From Prevotellaceae bacterium (lineage in GTDB: Bacteria; Bacteroidota; Bacteroidia; Bacteroidales; UBA932), in NCBI GenBank assembly GCA_031288855.1, contig JAITQQ010000108.1, positions 1 through 8,698 on the forward strand: a DNA stretch of 8,698 nt, in the 5' to 3' direction. Positions 1 to 6,959 of the stretch are shown piece by piece; the first letter of the stretch is position 1, and each line of letters begins with the position of its first letter. A program made the position numbers and the translations under genes. Under the pieces are notes generated by a model that saw nothing but the letters and a program-made list of their open reading frames with translations, searched no databases and was not told where the DNA came from.

Positions 1-1793
1 TGTTTGCCGTGTATCATGGCGCCGAAGGGTTGAAGCGCATCGCCGCACATGCCCACAAATATGCCGTGATTGTGGCGGAAAAATTGAAAGCGGCAGGATA
101 CAAATTGTCTTCGGAATATTTTTTCGACACCCTTGAAATACAAAATGTACACGCCGAAACAATCCGCGAGAAAGCGGAAGCAAAAGGGATAAATTTCTTT
201 TATCCTTCTGAAAGCAGTGTACGCATTAGCTTCGACGAGGTCACCACTTGCGAGGAAGCGCAGGCGATAATGAATATTTTTGATTTGAAAAAAGAATGTG
301 CATGTGATAACTTTTCGAAAAGCCTTGTTTTGCCGCGCGAGTCGGAAATACTGACGGAAACAGTGTTTCACCGCTATCATTCCGAAACGGAAATGATGCG
401 TTACATCAAAAAGTTGGAACGGCGCGACATATCCCTTACCCAGTCTATGATTCCACTGGGCTCTTGCACGATGAAACTGAATGCGGCAGTGGAAATGTTG
501 CCGCTGAGTTGGCCTGAATTTTACAACATGCATCCCTATGCGCCGGCAGCCCAAGCGGAAGGATACTTGCAAATACTCAAAGAGGTGGAACATGATTTGG
601 CTGTGATTACCGGCTTTGATGCGGTATCGCTACAGCCCAATTCGGGCGCGGCCGGCGAATACACCGGCTTGATGCTGATACGCGCCTATCATAAAGCCAA
701 AGGCAACGAACACCGGAACGTGGCGCTTATTCCTACGTCGGCGCACGGCACCAATCCTGCCAGTGCGGTGATGGCCGGCATGCAGATTGTGCTGGTGAGT
801 TGCGACGAAAACGGCAATATCAATGTGAATGAATTGCGCGAAAAAGCCGTACAGCATAAGGATAATTTGGCTTGTATCATGATTACATACCCTTCCACGC
901 ACGGCGTATTTGAAAGCCGCATAAAAGAAATGGTGGACATTGTGCATGAAAACGGCGGCTTGGTGTTTATGGATGGCGCTAACATGAATGCGCAGGTAGG
1001 GCTGACCAATCCCGGTTTTATCGGCGCTGATGTGTGCCATTTGAATTTGCATAAAACGTTCGCCATGCCGCACGGCGGCGGCGGGCCGGGCGTGGGGCCG
1101 GTGGCGGTGGCGAAACATTTAACGCCGTTTCTTCCTTCGCACAGCGTAGTGAAAACAGGCGGCGAAAAAGGAATTTCTGCGGTATCGGCAGCGCCATACG
1201 GAAATGCGCTGTCGTGCCTCATTACGCATGCTTACATAAAACTGTTGGGCGCCGAAGGGCTTACACGCACCACGTCGCTGGCCATACTGAACGCCAATTA
1301 CCTGTCGGCGCGGTTGCAGCCGCACTACAATACGCTGTTTATCGGCGAAACCAAACGCGTGGCGCATGAATGTATTATCGACTTGCGCCATTTCAAAAAA
1401 GAATATGGCGTTGATGCTACCGATGTGGCAAAACGCTTGATGGATTTCGGGTTTCATGCTCCTACACTTTCGTTCCCTGTTCCCGAAACGCTAATGATAG
1501 AGCCTACCGAAAGCGAATCGTTAGCCGAACTGGAACGCCTTGTACAAGCGCTCATTTATATTAAAGAAGAATGTATAGCGGTTAAAAACGGCAAATTTGA
1601 CGCTGCCGATAATCCGCTGAAAATGGCGCCCCACACGGCCGTTGAGGTGACTGCCGATGAGTGGGCGCATCCTTATTCCCGCACGCAGGCGGCTTATCCG
1701 TTGGCGTGGGTGTCCGAAAATAAATTCTGGCCGCATGTAGCCCGTGTCGATAACGGATACGGAGACCGCAATTTGGTTACTATGGCTACTTGA
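1..1793 (+). CDS. gcvP: Glycine dehydrogenase (decarboxylating), P-protein, C-terminal part
   Basis: This is the PLP-dependent P-protein of the glycine cleavage system, which decarboxylates glycine and passes the aminomethyl group to lipoyl-GcvH in the cytoplasm. The gene is cut by the left edge. The first full codon is at 3 and translation reads FAVYHGAEGLKRIA, an internal conserved P-protein stretch, so the GTG at 9 is not the start. About 596 residues remain of the roughly 950 usual for the single-chain form. The first ~100 are the end of the N-terminal half. The C-terminal half begins near HRYHSETEMMRYIKKLE and contains PLGSCTMKLNA and the PLP-lysine motif HLNLHKTF followed by a GGGGPG loop; the lysine codon is at 1053-1055. 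The end, RVDNGYGDRNL, is typical, so the C terminus looks complete. The GcvT and GcvH partners are not in the window. The next start is 22 bp downstream with no terminator seen. Confidence 0.97.
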   Translation, partial: FAVYHGAEGLKRIAAHAHKYAVIVAEKLKAAGYKLSSEYFFDTLEIQNVHAETIREKAEAKGINFFYPSESSVRISFDEVTTCEEAQAIMNIFDLKKECACDNFSKSLVLPRESEILTETVFHRYHSETEMMRYIKKLERRDISLTQSMIPLGSCTMKLNAAVEMLPLSWPEFYNMHPYAPAAQAEGYLQILKEVEHDLAVITGFDAVSLQPNSGAAGEYTGLMLIRAYHKAKGNEHRNVALIPTSAHGTNPASAVMAGMQIVLVSCDENGNINVNELREKAVQHKDNLACIMITYPSTHGVFESRIKEMVDIVHENGGLVFMDGANMNAQVGLTNPGFIGADVCHLNLHKTFAMPHGGGGPGVGPVAVAKHLTPFLPSHSVVKTGGEKGISAVSAAPYGNALSCLITHAYIKLLGAEGLTRTTSLAILNANYLSARLQPHYNTLFIGETKRVAHECIIDLRHFKKEYGVDATDVAKRLMDFGFHAPTLSFPVPETLMIEPTESESLAELERLVQALIYIKEECIAVKNGKFDAADNPLKMAPHTAVEVTADEWAHPYSRTQAAYPLAWVSENKFWPHVARVDNGYGDRNLVTMAT

Positions 1794-1815
1794 TATTAAT
1801 TTAATTTTATATAGT

Positions 1816-2646
1816 ATGAAAACGCAAAATTACCTTCTTGTCCTTACAACCCTTGTTGTAACGGCTTGCCAAACCAGAAATACTATAGAAAAAAATGAAA
1901 TTACATACGCCACAATTAATGAAGAAAAAAGCTATTCGTTGTTGAATAGCCCGGACAACCCCAAGTATGAATTGAAATTGTCATTCACTTATCCGGAAAC
2001 ATGCAAGGATGAGAAAATATTAGAGAAAATCCGCTGCCTGTTTCTCTCTTCGTTTTTTGACAACACCTACGAAAATTATACGCCCGAAGAAGCAGTAGCG
2101 CAGTATATCGAGAACAAACAACACGATTACAAAGCGCTGGAAGATGAATTCAGGAAAGAAATGAAAAACCCGGACAAGGGCTCTCTGATTCGTTTTTTCT
2201 ATCACGAAATGATTTCTAACGAAGTGACCTTTGACGAAAATAGGTTAATAAGTTTTAGCGTGAATACGGAAAATTATACCGGCGGCGCGCATCCTGCCCA
2301 TACGCTGTCTAATTATGTGATAGATTTGCGGCGAGGAACATTCATCACAGAAAGCGAGTTGTTTGTAGATGATTTTAAAAACAAAATGGCGCAAATTTTA
2401 GTAAAGCGCCTTGCCGCCCAAAATGAACTGGATGACCCGAAGCAGTTGGAGCAAACCGGGTTCTTCGACATTGGCAAAATTGCGCCGAACGGCAATTTTC
2501 TGATTGATGGCAGCGGCGTCACATATTCGTTTAATGAATATGAAATTGCCGCGTATGCTGTGGGCACTATACACGTGCATGTCCCTTATGATGAGATAAA
2601 AAATCTCTTACGGAAAGGAAACCCCATAAGGCATGTAGTGAAATAA
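1816..2646 (+). CDS. DUF3298-domain (RsiV/PdaC-like) lipoprotein
   Basis: The protein has 276 residues and an N-terminal lipoprotein signal: MKTQNY, a short hydrophobic stretch, then V15-T16-A17-C18 as lipobox, so Cys18 would be lipidated. Residue 19 is Gln, and no acidic surface-export signal follows the Cys, so a periplasm-facing anchor is likelier than surface display. The C-terminal half carries DUF3298 signatures: GGAHPAHT (156-163) followed by a VIDLRRGTFIT strand, then YSFNEYEIAAYAVGT (237-251) and a final VPYDEI. The region before it fits the DUF4163-like half often paired with it. Relatives include the lysozyme-binding anti-sigma factor RsiV and the deacetylase PdaC, but most Bacteroidota members are uncharacterised, and no catalytic deacetylase or sigma-binding domain is visible here. 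I chose the ATG at 1816 rather than the in-frame ATG at 1744 because the latter lies inside gcvP and would bury the signal peptide. Function is unknown. Confidence 0.88.
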   Translation: MKTQNYLLVLTTLVVTACQTRNTIEKNEITYATINEEKSYSLLNSPDNPKYELKLSFTYPETCKDEKILEKIRCLFLSSFFDNTYENYTPEEAVAQYIENKQHDYKALEDEFRKEMKNPDKGSLIRFFYHEMISNEVTFDENRLISFSVNTENYTGGAHPAHTLSNYVIDLRRGTFITESELFVDDFKNKMAQILVKRLAAQNELDDPKQLEQTGFFDIGKIAPNGNFLIDGSGVTYSFNEYEIAAYAVGTIHVHVPYDEIKNLLRKGNPIRHVVK

Positions 2647-2678
2647 TTGAACCGGCCAAAGCGGAAAAAGAAAAGAAG

Positions 2679-2688
2679 ATATGCATAT
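2679..2688. repeat. Perfect 10-bp palindrome ATATGCATAT over the spt promoter
   Basis: ATATGCATAT is a perfect palindrome 16 bp upstream of the -7 element at 2705, so it overlaps the place where a -33 element would lie. No good -33 TTG is seen there. An operator role is possible but inferred only from position, and AT-rich 10-bp palindromes arise easily by chance. Confidence 0.35.
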
Positions 2689-2704
2689 ATTCCGATTTTT
2701 TTAC

Positions 2705-2712
2705 TACCTTTG
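2705..2712 (+). promoter_or_regulatory. Bacteroidota -7 promoter element (TACCTTTG) for the sphingolipid cassette
   Basis: TACCTTTG matches the Bacteroidota -7 consensus TAnnTTTG exactly. It lies 25 bp before the spt ATG, which predicts a transcription start near 2716-2718 and a leader of about 20 nt. The -33 region (about 2682-2685) has no TTTG and is weak, so activity may need an activator or may be low. Confidence 0.6.
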
Positions 2713-2737
2713 ACAGTTTAATATTTGCAATAAACCT

Positions 2738-3940
2738 ATGAGCAAAAATAATGTAAATATCATGCGGGAACGGTACGCCAAGTATACTGAACCGCAGAAA
2801 GTACAGGCAGCAGGTGTCTATCCGTTTTTCCGCACCATCGAGTCGGAGCAGGACACCGAAGTGTTGATAAATGGAAAAAGAGTGTTGATGTTCGGCTCTA
2901 ACAGTTACTTGGGGCTGACGAGCCATCCCAAAGTCAAGGAAGCCGCTGTTGCCGCTGTGAGGAAATACGGCACCGGTTGCGCCGGCTCTCGCTACCTGAA
3001 CGGCACGTTGGATATTCATGTGGAGTTGGAAGAAAAATTAGCCAAGTTTGTCGGCAAGGACGGCGCATTGGTTTACAGCACCGGCTTCCAGTCGAATCTC
3101 GGCGCTATTCCTACTGTTACCACCCGTAACGATTATATTCTTTTAGACGATTTAGACCACGCTTCTATCATTGAAGGGGCGCGGCTGTCGTTTGCGAAGA
3201 CGCTAAAGTTCCGCCATAACGATATGGCATCGCTCGAAAAAGTGTTGCAGCGTTGCGAGCCCGAGGCGTTGAAATTGATTGTGGTAGACGGCATTTTCAG
3301 CATGGAGGGCGACATTGCCAATCTGCCTGAAATTGTGCGCTTGTCCAAACAATACAATGCCAATATCATGGTTGACGACGCCCATTCGCTTGGCGTTATC
3401 GGCGAACAGGGGCGCGGCGTGTCGTCGCACTTCGGCTTAACCGATGATGTGGACATTATCATGGGAACGTTCAGCAAGTCCTTAGCTTCTATCGGCGGAT
3501 TTTTAGCTGCCGATAAAGACACGCTTAATCTTATCAAACATACGTCGCGCTCGCTTATTTTCAGCGCAAGCGCTACGCCGGCCGCTACAGCAAGCGCACT
3601 GGCCGCACTCGAAATTATGCAAACCGAGCCGCAACACATGGAGCAGTTGTGGAAAAACACCAACTTCTGCCTGAAAGCTTTTCGCGATATGGGCTTCGAC
3701 ATCGCCCATTCCTGCACGCCGATTATTCCGATTATGATTCGCAACAACGACAAAACTTTTTTGATGACGAAACTTTTATTGGAAGAAGGCATCTTTGTCA
3801 ATCCTGTGCCGCACCCCGCCGTGCCTAACGATTCGACACTCATCCGTTTCTCGCTGATGGCTACGCATACGCAACAACAACTCGACCTTGCATTGGAGAA
3901 AGTGCAAAAAATAGCGCGGCAACTCGATATCATTAAGTAG
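2738..3940 (+). CDS. spt: Serine palmitoyltransferase (alpha-oxoamine synthase family)
   Basis: This PLP enzyme would condense L-serine with a long-chain acyl thioester to give 3-ketosphinganine, the first committed step of sphingolipid synthesis. The 400-residue length is normal for bacterial SPT. Motifs read like the Bacteroides enzyme: VLMFGSNSYLGLT, KYGTGCAGSRYLNGTLD, and DRNDYILL-type text here as TRNDYILLDDLDHASI. Catalytic residues are at family spacing: His141 stacking on PLP, Asp213 and His216 in VDDAH, and Lys247 as Schiff base in GTFSKSLASIGGF. The whole-protein match favours SPT over KBL (glycine acetyltransferase) or BioF, especially the C-terminal ALMATHTQQQLD. M1 at 2738 is preferred because it follows the promoter at 2705 by a short leader; M9 at 2762 is a less likely alternative. 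It opens a tight cassette, with 8 bp to the next gene. Confidence 0.93.
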   Translation: MSKNNVNIMRERYAKYTEPQKVQAAGVYPFFRTIESEQDTEVLINGKRVLMFGSNSYLGLTSHPKVKEAAVAAVRKYGTGCAGSRYLNGTLDIHVELEEKLAKFVGKDGALVYSTGFQSNLGAIPTVTTRNDYILLDDLDHASIIEGARLSFAKTLKFRHNDMASLEKVLQRCEPEALKLIVVDGIFSMEGDIANLPEIVRLSKQYNANIMVDDAHSLGVIGEQGRGVSSHFGLTDDVDIIMGTFSKSLASIGGFLAADKDTLNLIKHTSRSLIFSASATPAATASALAALEIMQTEPQHMEQLWKNTNFCLKAFRDMGFDIAHSCTPIIPIMIRNNDKTFLMTKLLLEEGIFVNPVPHPAVPNDSTLIRFSLMATHTQQQLDLALEKVQKIARQLDIIK

Positions 3941-3948
3941 ATACGGTT

Positions 3949-5073
3949 ATGATAAGCATCAAAGCGGTAAATACAAAGAAGGAACTAAAGCAGTTTATCA
4001 AATTTCCCTTTGAGCTTTACAAAGGCCATAAATTGTGGGTGCCTCCCTTAATCGCTGACGAAAAACGAACATTGAGCGCAGACCTCAATCCCTCTTTTGC
4101 CGCCGGCTGCGAGGCTGTTTACTTTTTGGCTTACAAAGACGGAAAAATAGCAGGGCGCATTGCGTCAATCATCAACCACCGCGCCAACGAAAAATGGCAA
4201 AATAAAATCGCCCGCTTCGGATGGCTTGATTTTATTGACGACTACGACGTGTCGGGCGCTTTGTTGAACGCCGCCGAACAGTGGAGCAAAAGCAAGGGCA
4301 TGACCGCCATTCAAGGCCCCATGGGTTTTACCGATTTCGATATTGAAGGCATGTTGGTGGGAGGATTTGAACACATGCCGCCCATCATCAGCCCTTACAA
4401 TTATCCGTATTACCCGCAGCATCTCGAAAAACACGGATACGGCAAGGCGGTAGATTGGCTGCAATATCGTTTTAACGCCTCGCAGCCGGTGCCCGAAAAA
4501 GTAAACCGCATCAATCAACTCATCGCACAAAAATACAATTTGCGCACGGTAATTTTTAAGAAGAAAAAAGATATTATACCGTATGCCTACAAATTCTTTG
4601 AAGCCATTAATGTGGCATGGGAAAACCTTCACGGTTTTGTACAATTTACCCCCGAACAAATATCGTATTACATAAAATCATTTTTTTCTTTTATCCGCCC
4701 CGAATTGGCCTGTTTCATTTTAGACGACAAAGACAATCTGGTGGGGTTTGGGCTTAGCATGCCCACGCTTTCACAGGCTTTTCAGAAGGCAAAGGGAAAA
4801 CTTTTTCCTTTCGGGTTTATTTATATTTTGAAGGCGCTCCGCAAATATTCCGACATAGATTTATATGTCAACGGCGTGCTTCCCGAGTGGCAACATCGCG
4901 GCATTCATTCGCTTTATTATGTGGCCATGAATAAATCATATATCCGGCATCACGTTAAAATAGCGATTTCTTCTTCACAGTTGGAATCCAATACCAATGC
5001 GTTGGGCATTTGGGACAACTATGAAAAGGAATTTCTGTTTCGTACCCGCTGTTACATTAAGGAAAATATATAA
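3949..5073 (+). CDS. GNAT-fold acyltransferase, candidate bacterial ceramide synthase
   Basis: The protein has 374 residues and looks cytoplasmic, with no signal peptide or membrane span. The N-terminal half has a conserved block, GPMGFTDFDIEGMLVGGFE (123-141), followed by PYNYPYYPQHLEKHGYGKA. The C-terminal half looks like a GNAT acyl-CoA fold: VGFGLSMP (265-272) as the central strand, VLPEWQHRGIHS (310-321) as the acyl-CoA/ACP pyrophosphate-binding Q-x-R-G-type loop, and LESNTNALGIW (345-355) as the late SxxLExN segment. Established knowledge: in Caulobacter the ceramide synthase that N-acylates the sphingoid base is a GNAT-like protein unrelated to eukaryotic CerS and encoded near spt. Here the gene starts 8 bp after spt and ends 3 bp before a PAP2 gene, so the same job is the best inference. 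The acyl donor and whether it acts on 3-ketosphinganine or sphinganine cannot be read from sequence. Alternatively it acylates another amine or amino acid. Confidence 0.75.
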   Translation: MISIKAVNTKKELKQFIKFPFELYKGHKLWVPPLIADEKRTLSADLNPSFAAGCEAVYFLAYKDGKIAGRIASIINHRANEKWQNKIARFGWLDFIDDYDVSGALLNAAEQWSKSKGMTAIQGPMGFTDFDIEGMLVGGFEHMPPIISPYNYPYYPQHLEKHGYGKAVDWLQYRFNASQPVPEKVNRINQLIAQKYNLRTVIFKKKKDIIPYAYKFFEAINVAWENLHGFVQFTPEQISYYIKSFFSFIRPELACFILDDKDNLVGFGLSMPTLSQAFQKAKGKLFPFGFIYILKALRKYSDIDLYVNGVLPEWQHRGIHSLYYVAMNKSYIRHHVKIAISSSQLESNTNALGIWDNYEKEFLFRTRCYIKENI

Positions 5074-5076
5074 TTC

Positions 5077-5949
5077 ATGCTGCGGATAAAAAAATGCTAT
5101 CCTGTTGAGCAAATAACTTTTTACTATGCCTTGCTGACGGCAATTTACATGCTGGCGTGCCCTAGCATGATGATGGGCGACAAGTTGCTCACCTTGCTTT
5201 TCTTGCTGTCGGTGCGCATCATCATTCTTTCTGCGCTGTTTATCCTGTGGCGGATAGATACGAAACAGTCTTCGCCGTTGTCCGTTGTCCGTCAGGTTTT
5301 ACCGCTGGCTTTGGTGATTTACTGGTATCCCGAAACCTATTATATCGACAGTTTTTTCTTCCCGAATTTAGACGGATTTTTCATGAATGCCGATGAGGTG
5401 TTGTTCGGCGGCCAACCCAGCCTTGCCTTTTGTCAGGCTATGCCGTGGCCGTGGTTTAACGAACTGATGAATTTTGCATACCTGTCGTTTTACTTCATTA
5501 TTATTTTGACGGTGTGGGTAAGTTATAAAACGAAAAGCGCGAAGGGCGCTAAAACAACCTTTGTGCTCCTGTTTTCGTTTTTTGTGTATTACTTGCTGTT
5601 CATTATTTTTCCGGTCATGGGGCCGCAATTTTATTTTCCGGAGCCCGATAACTGTACGCCCGACACGTGGCCTTTCCGTGCAGTCATGCGGTTTTTACAG
5701 GCTTGTGGAGAAAAGCCCACCGGCGCATTTCCGAGTTCTCATGTGGGCATCACCGTAATTTGCATGGTGTTGTTGTATGCACAAAAAATACGAAAATTGT
5801 TTTGGGCATTACTGCCGTTGGCGCTGCTGCTGATTGTTTCCACCGTATATATCAAAGCCCATTATTTGATTGATGTGGCGGCGGGATTGCTCACTGTGCC
5901 GTTTTTGTATCCGATGGGTTGTTGTATTTGGGAAAAAGCGAACAAATAA
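5077..5949 (+). CDS. PAP2-superfamily membrane phosphatase or phosphotransferase (Aur1/IPC synthase-like layout)
   Basis: This 290-residue polytopic membrane protein has about six to eight hydrophobic segments, including roughly 12-30, 36-57, 72-86, 130-147, 160-183, 224-236 and 243-280. Two PAP2 active-site motifs are clear: PSSHVG (219-224, His222) and, at 255-266, S-x-x-x-x-KAHYLID ending in His262 and Asp266, which would be the nucleophilic His and its partner. The usual first motif KxxxxxxRP is not recognisable; a GPQFYFPEPD segment precedes PSSH instead, as in the PAP2_3/Aur1 branch that includes inositol-phosphorylceramide synthases. Placed 3 bp after the GNAT gene in a sphingolipid cassette, it could transfer a phospho-headgroup to ceramide or dephosphorylate a lipid intermediate. 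An undecaprenyl-diphosphate or phosphatidate phosphatase role remains possible. The donor cannot be deduced. Confidence 0.82.
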   Translation: MLRIKKCYPVEQITFYYALLTAIYMLACPSMMMGDKLLTLLFLLSVRIIILSALFILWRIDTKQSSPLSVVRQVLPLALVIYWYPETYYIDSFFFPNLDGFFMNADEVLFGGQPSLAFCQAMPWPWFNELMNFAYLSFYFIIILTVWVSYKTKSAKGAKTTFVLLFSFFVYYLLFIIFPVMGPQFYFPEPDNCTPDTWPFRAVMRFLQACGEKPTGAFPSSHVGITVICMVLLYAQKIRKLFWALLPLALLLIVSTVYIKAHYLIDVAAGLLTVPFLYPMGCCIWEKANK

Positions 5950-5958
5950 TTACATTTG
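5927..5958 (+). promoter_or_regulatory. Putative Bacteroidota promoter directly before rpiB (TTTG / 20 bp / TACATTTG)
   Basis: TTTG at 5927-5930 and TACATTTG at 5951-5958 fit the -33/-7 consensus with a 20-bp spacer. The -33 box lies in the last codons of the PAP2 gene. The -7 box ends only 4 bp before the rpiB ATG, so transcription would begin at or next to the start codon, giving a leaderless or nearly leaderless mRNA. The match is good, but chance in AT-rich sequence is not excluded. Confidence 0.5.
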
Positions 5959-5962
5959 CCTT

Positions 5963-6409
5963 ATGATAACATACAAAACTATAGGGTTGGCGGCCGACCA
6001 TGCCGGCTTTGGCTGCAAGGAGTACATCAAAAATTATTTAAGCCAGCAAGGTATCGAGGTAAAAGATTTCGGCACTTATTCTGAAGCGCGCATGGATTAT
6101 CCTGATGTGGCGCATCCGTTGGCGGAGGCGGTGTTGGCGAAAACCGTAGAGGCCGGCGTCGCTTTTTGCGGCACAGGAAACGGCATGGCGATTTCGCTAA
6201 ACCGCCACAAAGGTATTCGTGCGGGGCTGTCGTGGACGCCGGCCATTGCCCAATTGGTGCGTCAACACAACGACGCCAATATTTGCGTAGTGCCCGCGCG
6301 TTTCGTGGATGCGCATACGGCACAACAAATTGTAACGGCGTTCCTCACTTCTGCTTTTGAGGGCGGGCGCCATCTCCCGCGAATTGAAAAAATAGAAAAG
6401 TACGCATAA
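5963..6409 (+). CDS. rpiB: Ribose-5-phosphate isomerase B (RpiB/LacAB family)
   Basis: This cytoplasmic enzyme interconverts ribose 5-phosphate and ribulose 5-phosphate in the non-oxidative pentose phosphate pathway. From the ATG at 5963 it has 148 residues, the normal size. Signatures are GLAADHAGF (8-16, with Asp12-His13), MDYPDVAHPLAEAV, the active-site loop CGTGNGM with Cys69, IRAGLSWTPAIAQL, and RQHNDANI with His102. The Cys69 and His102 positions fit Cys66 and His99 of the E. coli enzyme. It ends with FEGGRHLPRIEKI, the phosphate-binding Arg/His region near the C terminus. An in-frame upstream ATG at 5870 is rejected because it lies in the PAP2 gene and adds unrelated residues. The gene starts 13 bp after the PAP2 stop and lies 4 bp before the methylase gene, so it may be expressed both from the upstream operon and its own promoter. 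LacA/LacB subunits are unlikely as there is only one copy and no lac context. Confidence 0.95.
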   Translation: MITYKTIGLAADHAGFGCKEYIKNYLSQQGIEVKDFGTYSEARMDYPDVAHPLAEAVLAKTVEAGVAFCGTGNGMAISLNRHKGIRAGLSWTPAIAQLVRQHNDANICVVPARFVDAHTAQQIVTAFLTSAFEGGRHLPRIEKIEKYA

Positions 6410-6413
6410 AAAA

Positions 6414-6944
6414 ATGCCGCGAAAACTTCTGAACAGCGAATTATCTCGTTTGTCGGCCGAAGAATTTAAACAGGCTGACAAATTGCCTTTGGTGTTGGTG
6501 CTCGACAATATCCGCAGCCAACACAATATCGGCGCGGCGTTTCGCACCGCCGATGCATTTCGTATCGAAAAAATTTATCTGTGCGGCATTTCTTCCCCGC
6601 CGCCCAGCGCCGAAATTCATAAAGCCGCCTTAGGCGCTGAAGATACTGTGGCGTGGCACTACGAAAAAGAAACCACGCACGTCATCGACAAACTTTGTGA
6701 AGAAGGCTACTGCCCGGTGGCCATAGAGCAGGTAGAAGGCAGCATTTTGCTTCACGATTTTCAACCCCAGAAAGGTAAAAAATATGCATTGATATTTGGA
6801 AATGAAGTAAAAGGCGTACAACAACAAGTGGTTGACCGGTGCGGCATTTCGCTCGAAATACCGCAGCAAGGCACCAAACACTCGCTAAATGTATCGGTGA
6901 GCATAGGTGTTGTTTTATGGGATATTGTAAGCAAATTACGATAA
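6414..6944 (+). CDS. TrmH/SpoU-family RNA 2'-O-ribose methyltransferase
   Basis: This 176-residue SPOUT-class protein would use S-adenosylmethionine to methylate a ribose 2'-OH in rRNA or tRNA. All three family motifs are present. Motif 1 is NIRSQHNIGAAFRTADAF (32-49), with Asn38 and Arg44 at the spacing of the catalytic Asn and Arg of TrmH. Motif 2 is ALIFGNEVKG, with GNE at 129-131. Motif 3 is IPQQGTKHSLNVSVSIGVVLW, with Leu158-Asn159, which forms the knotted SAM pocket. There is no N-terminal RNA-binding extension as in RlmB, and no long C-terminal tail as in TrmH, so it is a minimal single-domain member and the target nucleotide cannot be named. The ATG follows the rpiB stop by 4 bp and no separate promoter is visible, which suggests co-transcription with rpiB. 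Confidence 0.9.
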   Translation: MPRKLLNSELSRLSAEEFKQADKLPLVLVLDNIRSQHNIGAAFRTADAFRIEKIYLCGISSPPPSAEIHKAALGAEDTVAWHYEKETTHVIDKLCEEGYCPVAIEQVEGSILLHDFQPQKGKKYALIFGNEVKGVQQQVVDRCGISLEIPQQGTKHSLNVSVSIGVVLWDIVSKLR

Positions 6945-6951
6945 AAATGCT

Positions 6952-6959
6952 TATCTTTG
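6952..6959 (+). promoter_or_regulatory. Bacteroidota -7 promoter element (TATCTTTG) for rpoN
   Basis: TATCTTTG matches TAnnTTTG and lies 26 bp before the rpoN ATG, predicting a start near 6963-6966 and a leader of about 20 nt. The nearest upstream TTG (6925-6927) is 24 bp away, too far for a standard -33 box, so the promoter is good only at -7. Confidence 0.6.

Noticed and set aside
630..1222. Two overlapping minus-strand open frames (162 and 177 aa) inside gcvP
   Set aside because: Antisense shadows of the conserved P-protein region; composition (many His/Arg) is that of reverse-frame translation.
1744..1815. Upstream in-frame ATG as start of the DUF3298 lipoprotein
   Set aside because: It overlaps the gcvP end and would place 24 unrelated residues before a clear lipoprotein signal peptide.
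3133..3933. 266-aa open frame on the minus strand inside spt
   Set aside because: It lies fully antisense to a motif-complete SPT gene, is rich in Ser/Cys/Arg with no recognisable domain, and has no promoter element of the TAnnTTTG type before it.
5561..5873. Small + strand open frames (65 and 68 aa) within the PAP2 gene
   Set aside because: Out-of-frame shadows overlapping the conserved PSSHVG and KAHYLID coding region, with no initiation signal.
5870..5962. Upstream in-frame ATG as start of RpiB
   Set aside because: It lies inside the PAP2 gene. RpiB proteins begin a few residues before the G-x-A-x-DHAG motif, which fits the ATG at 5963.
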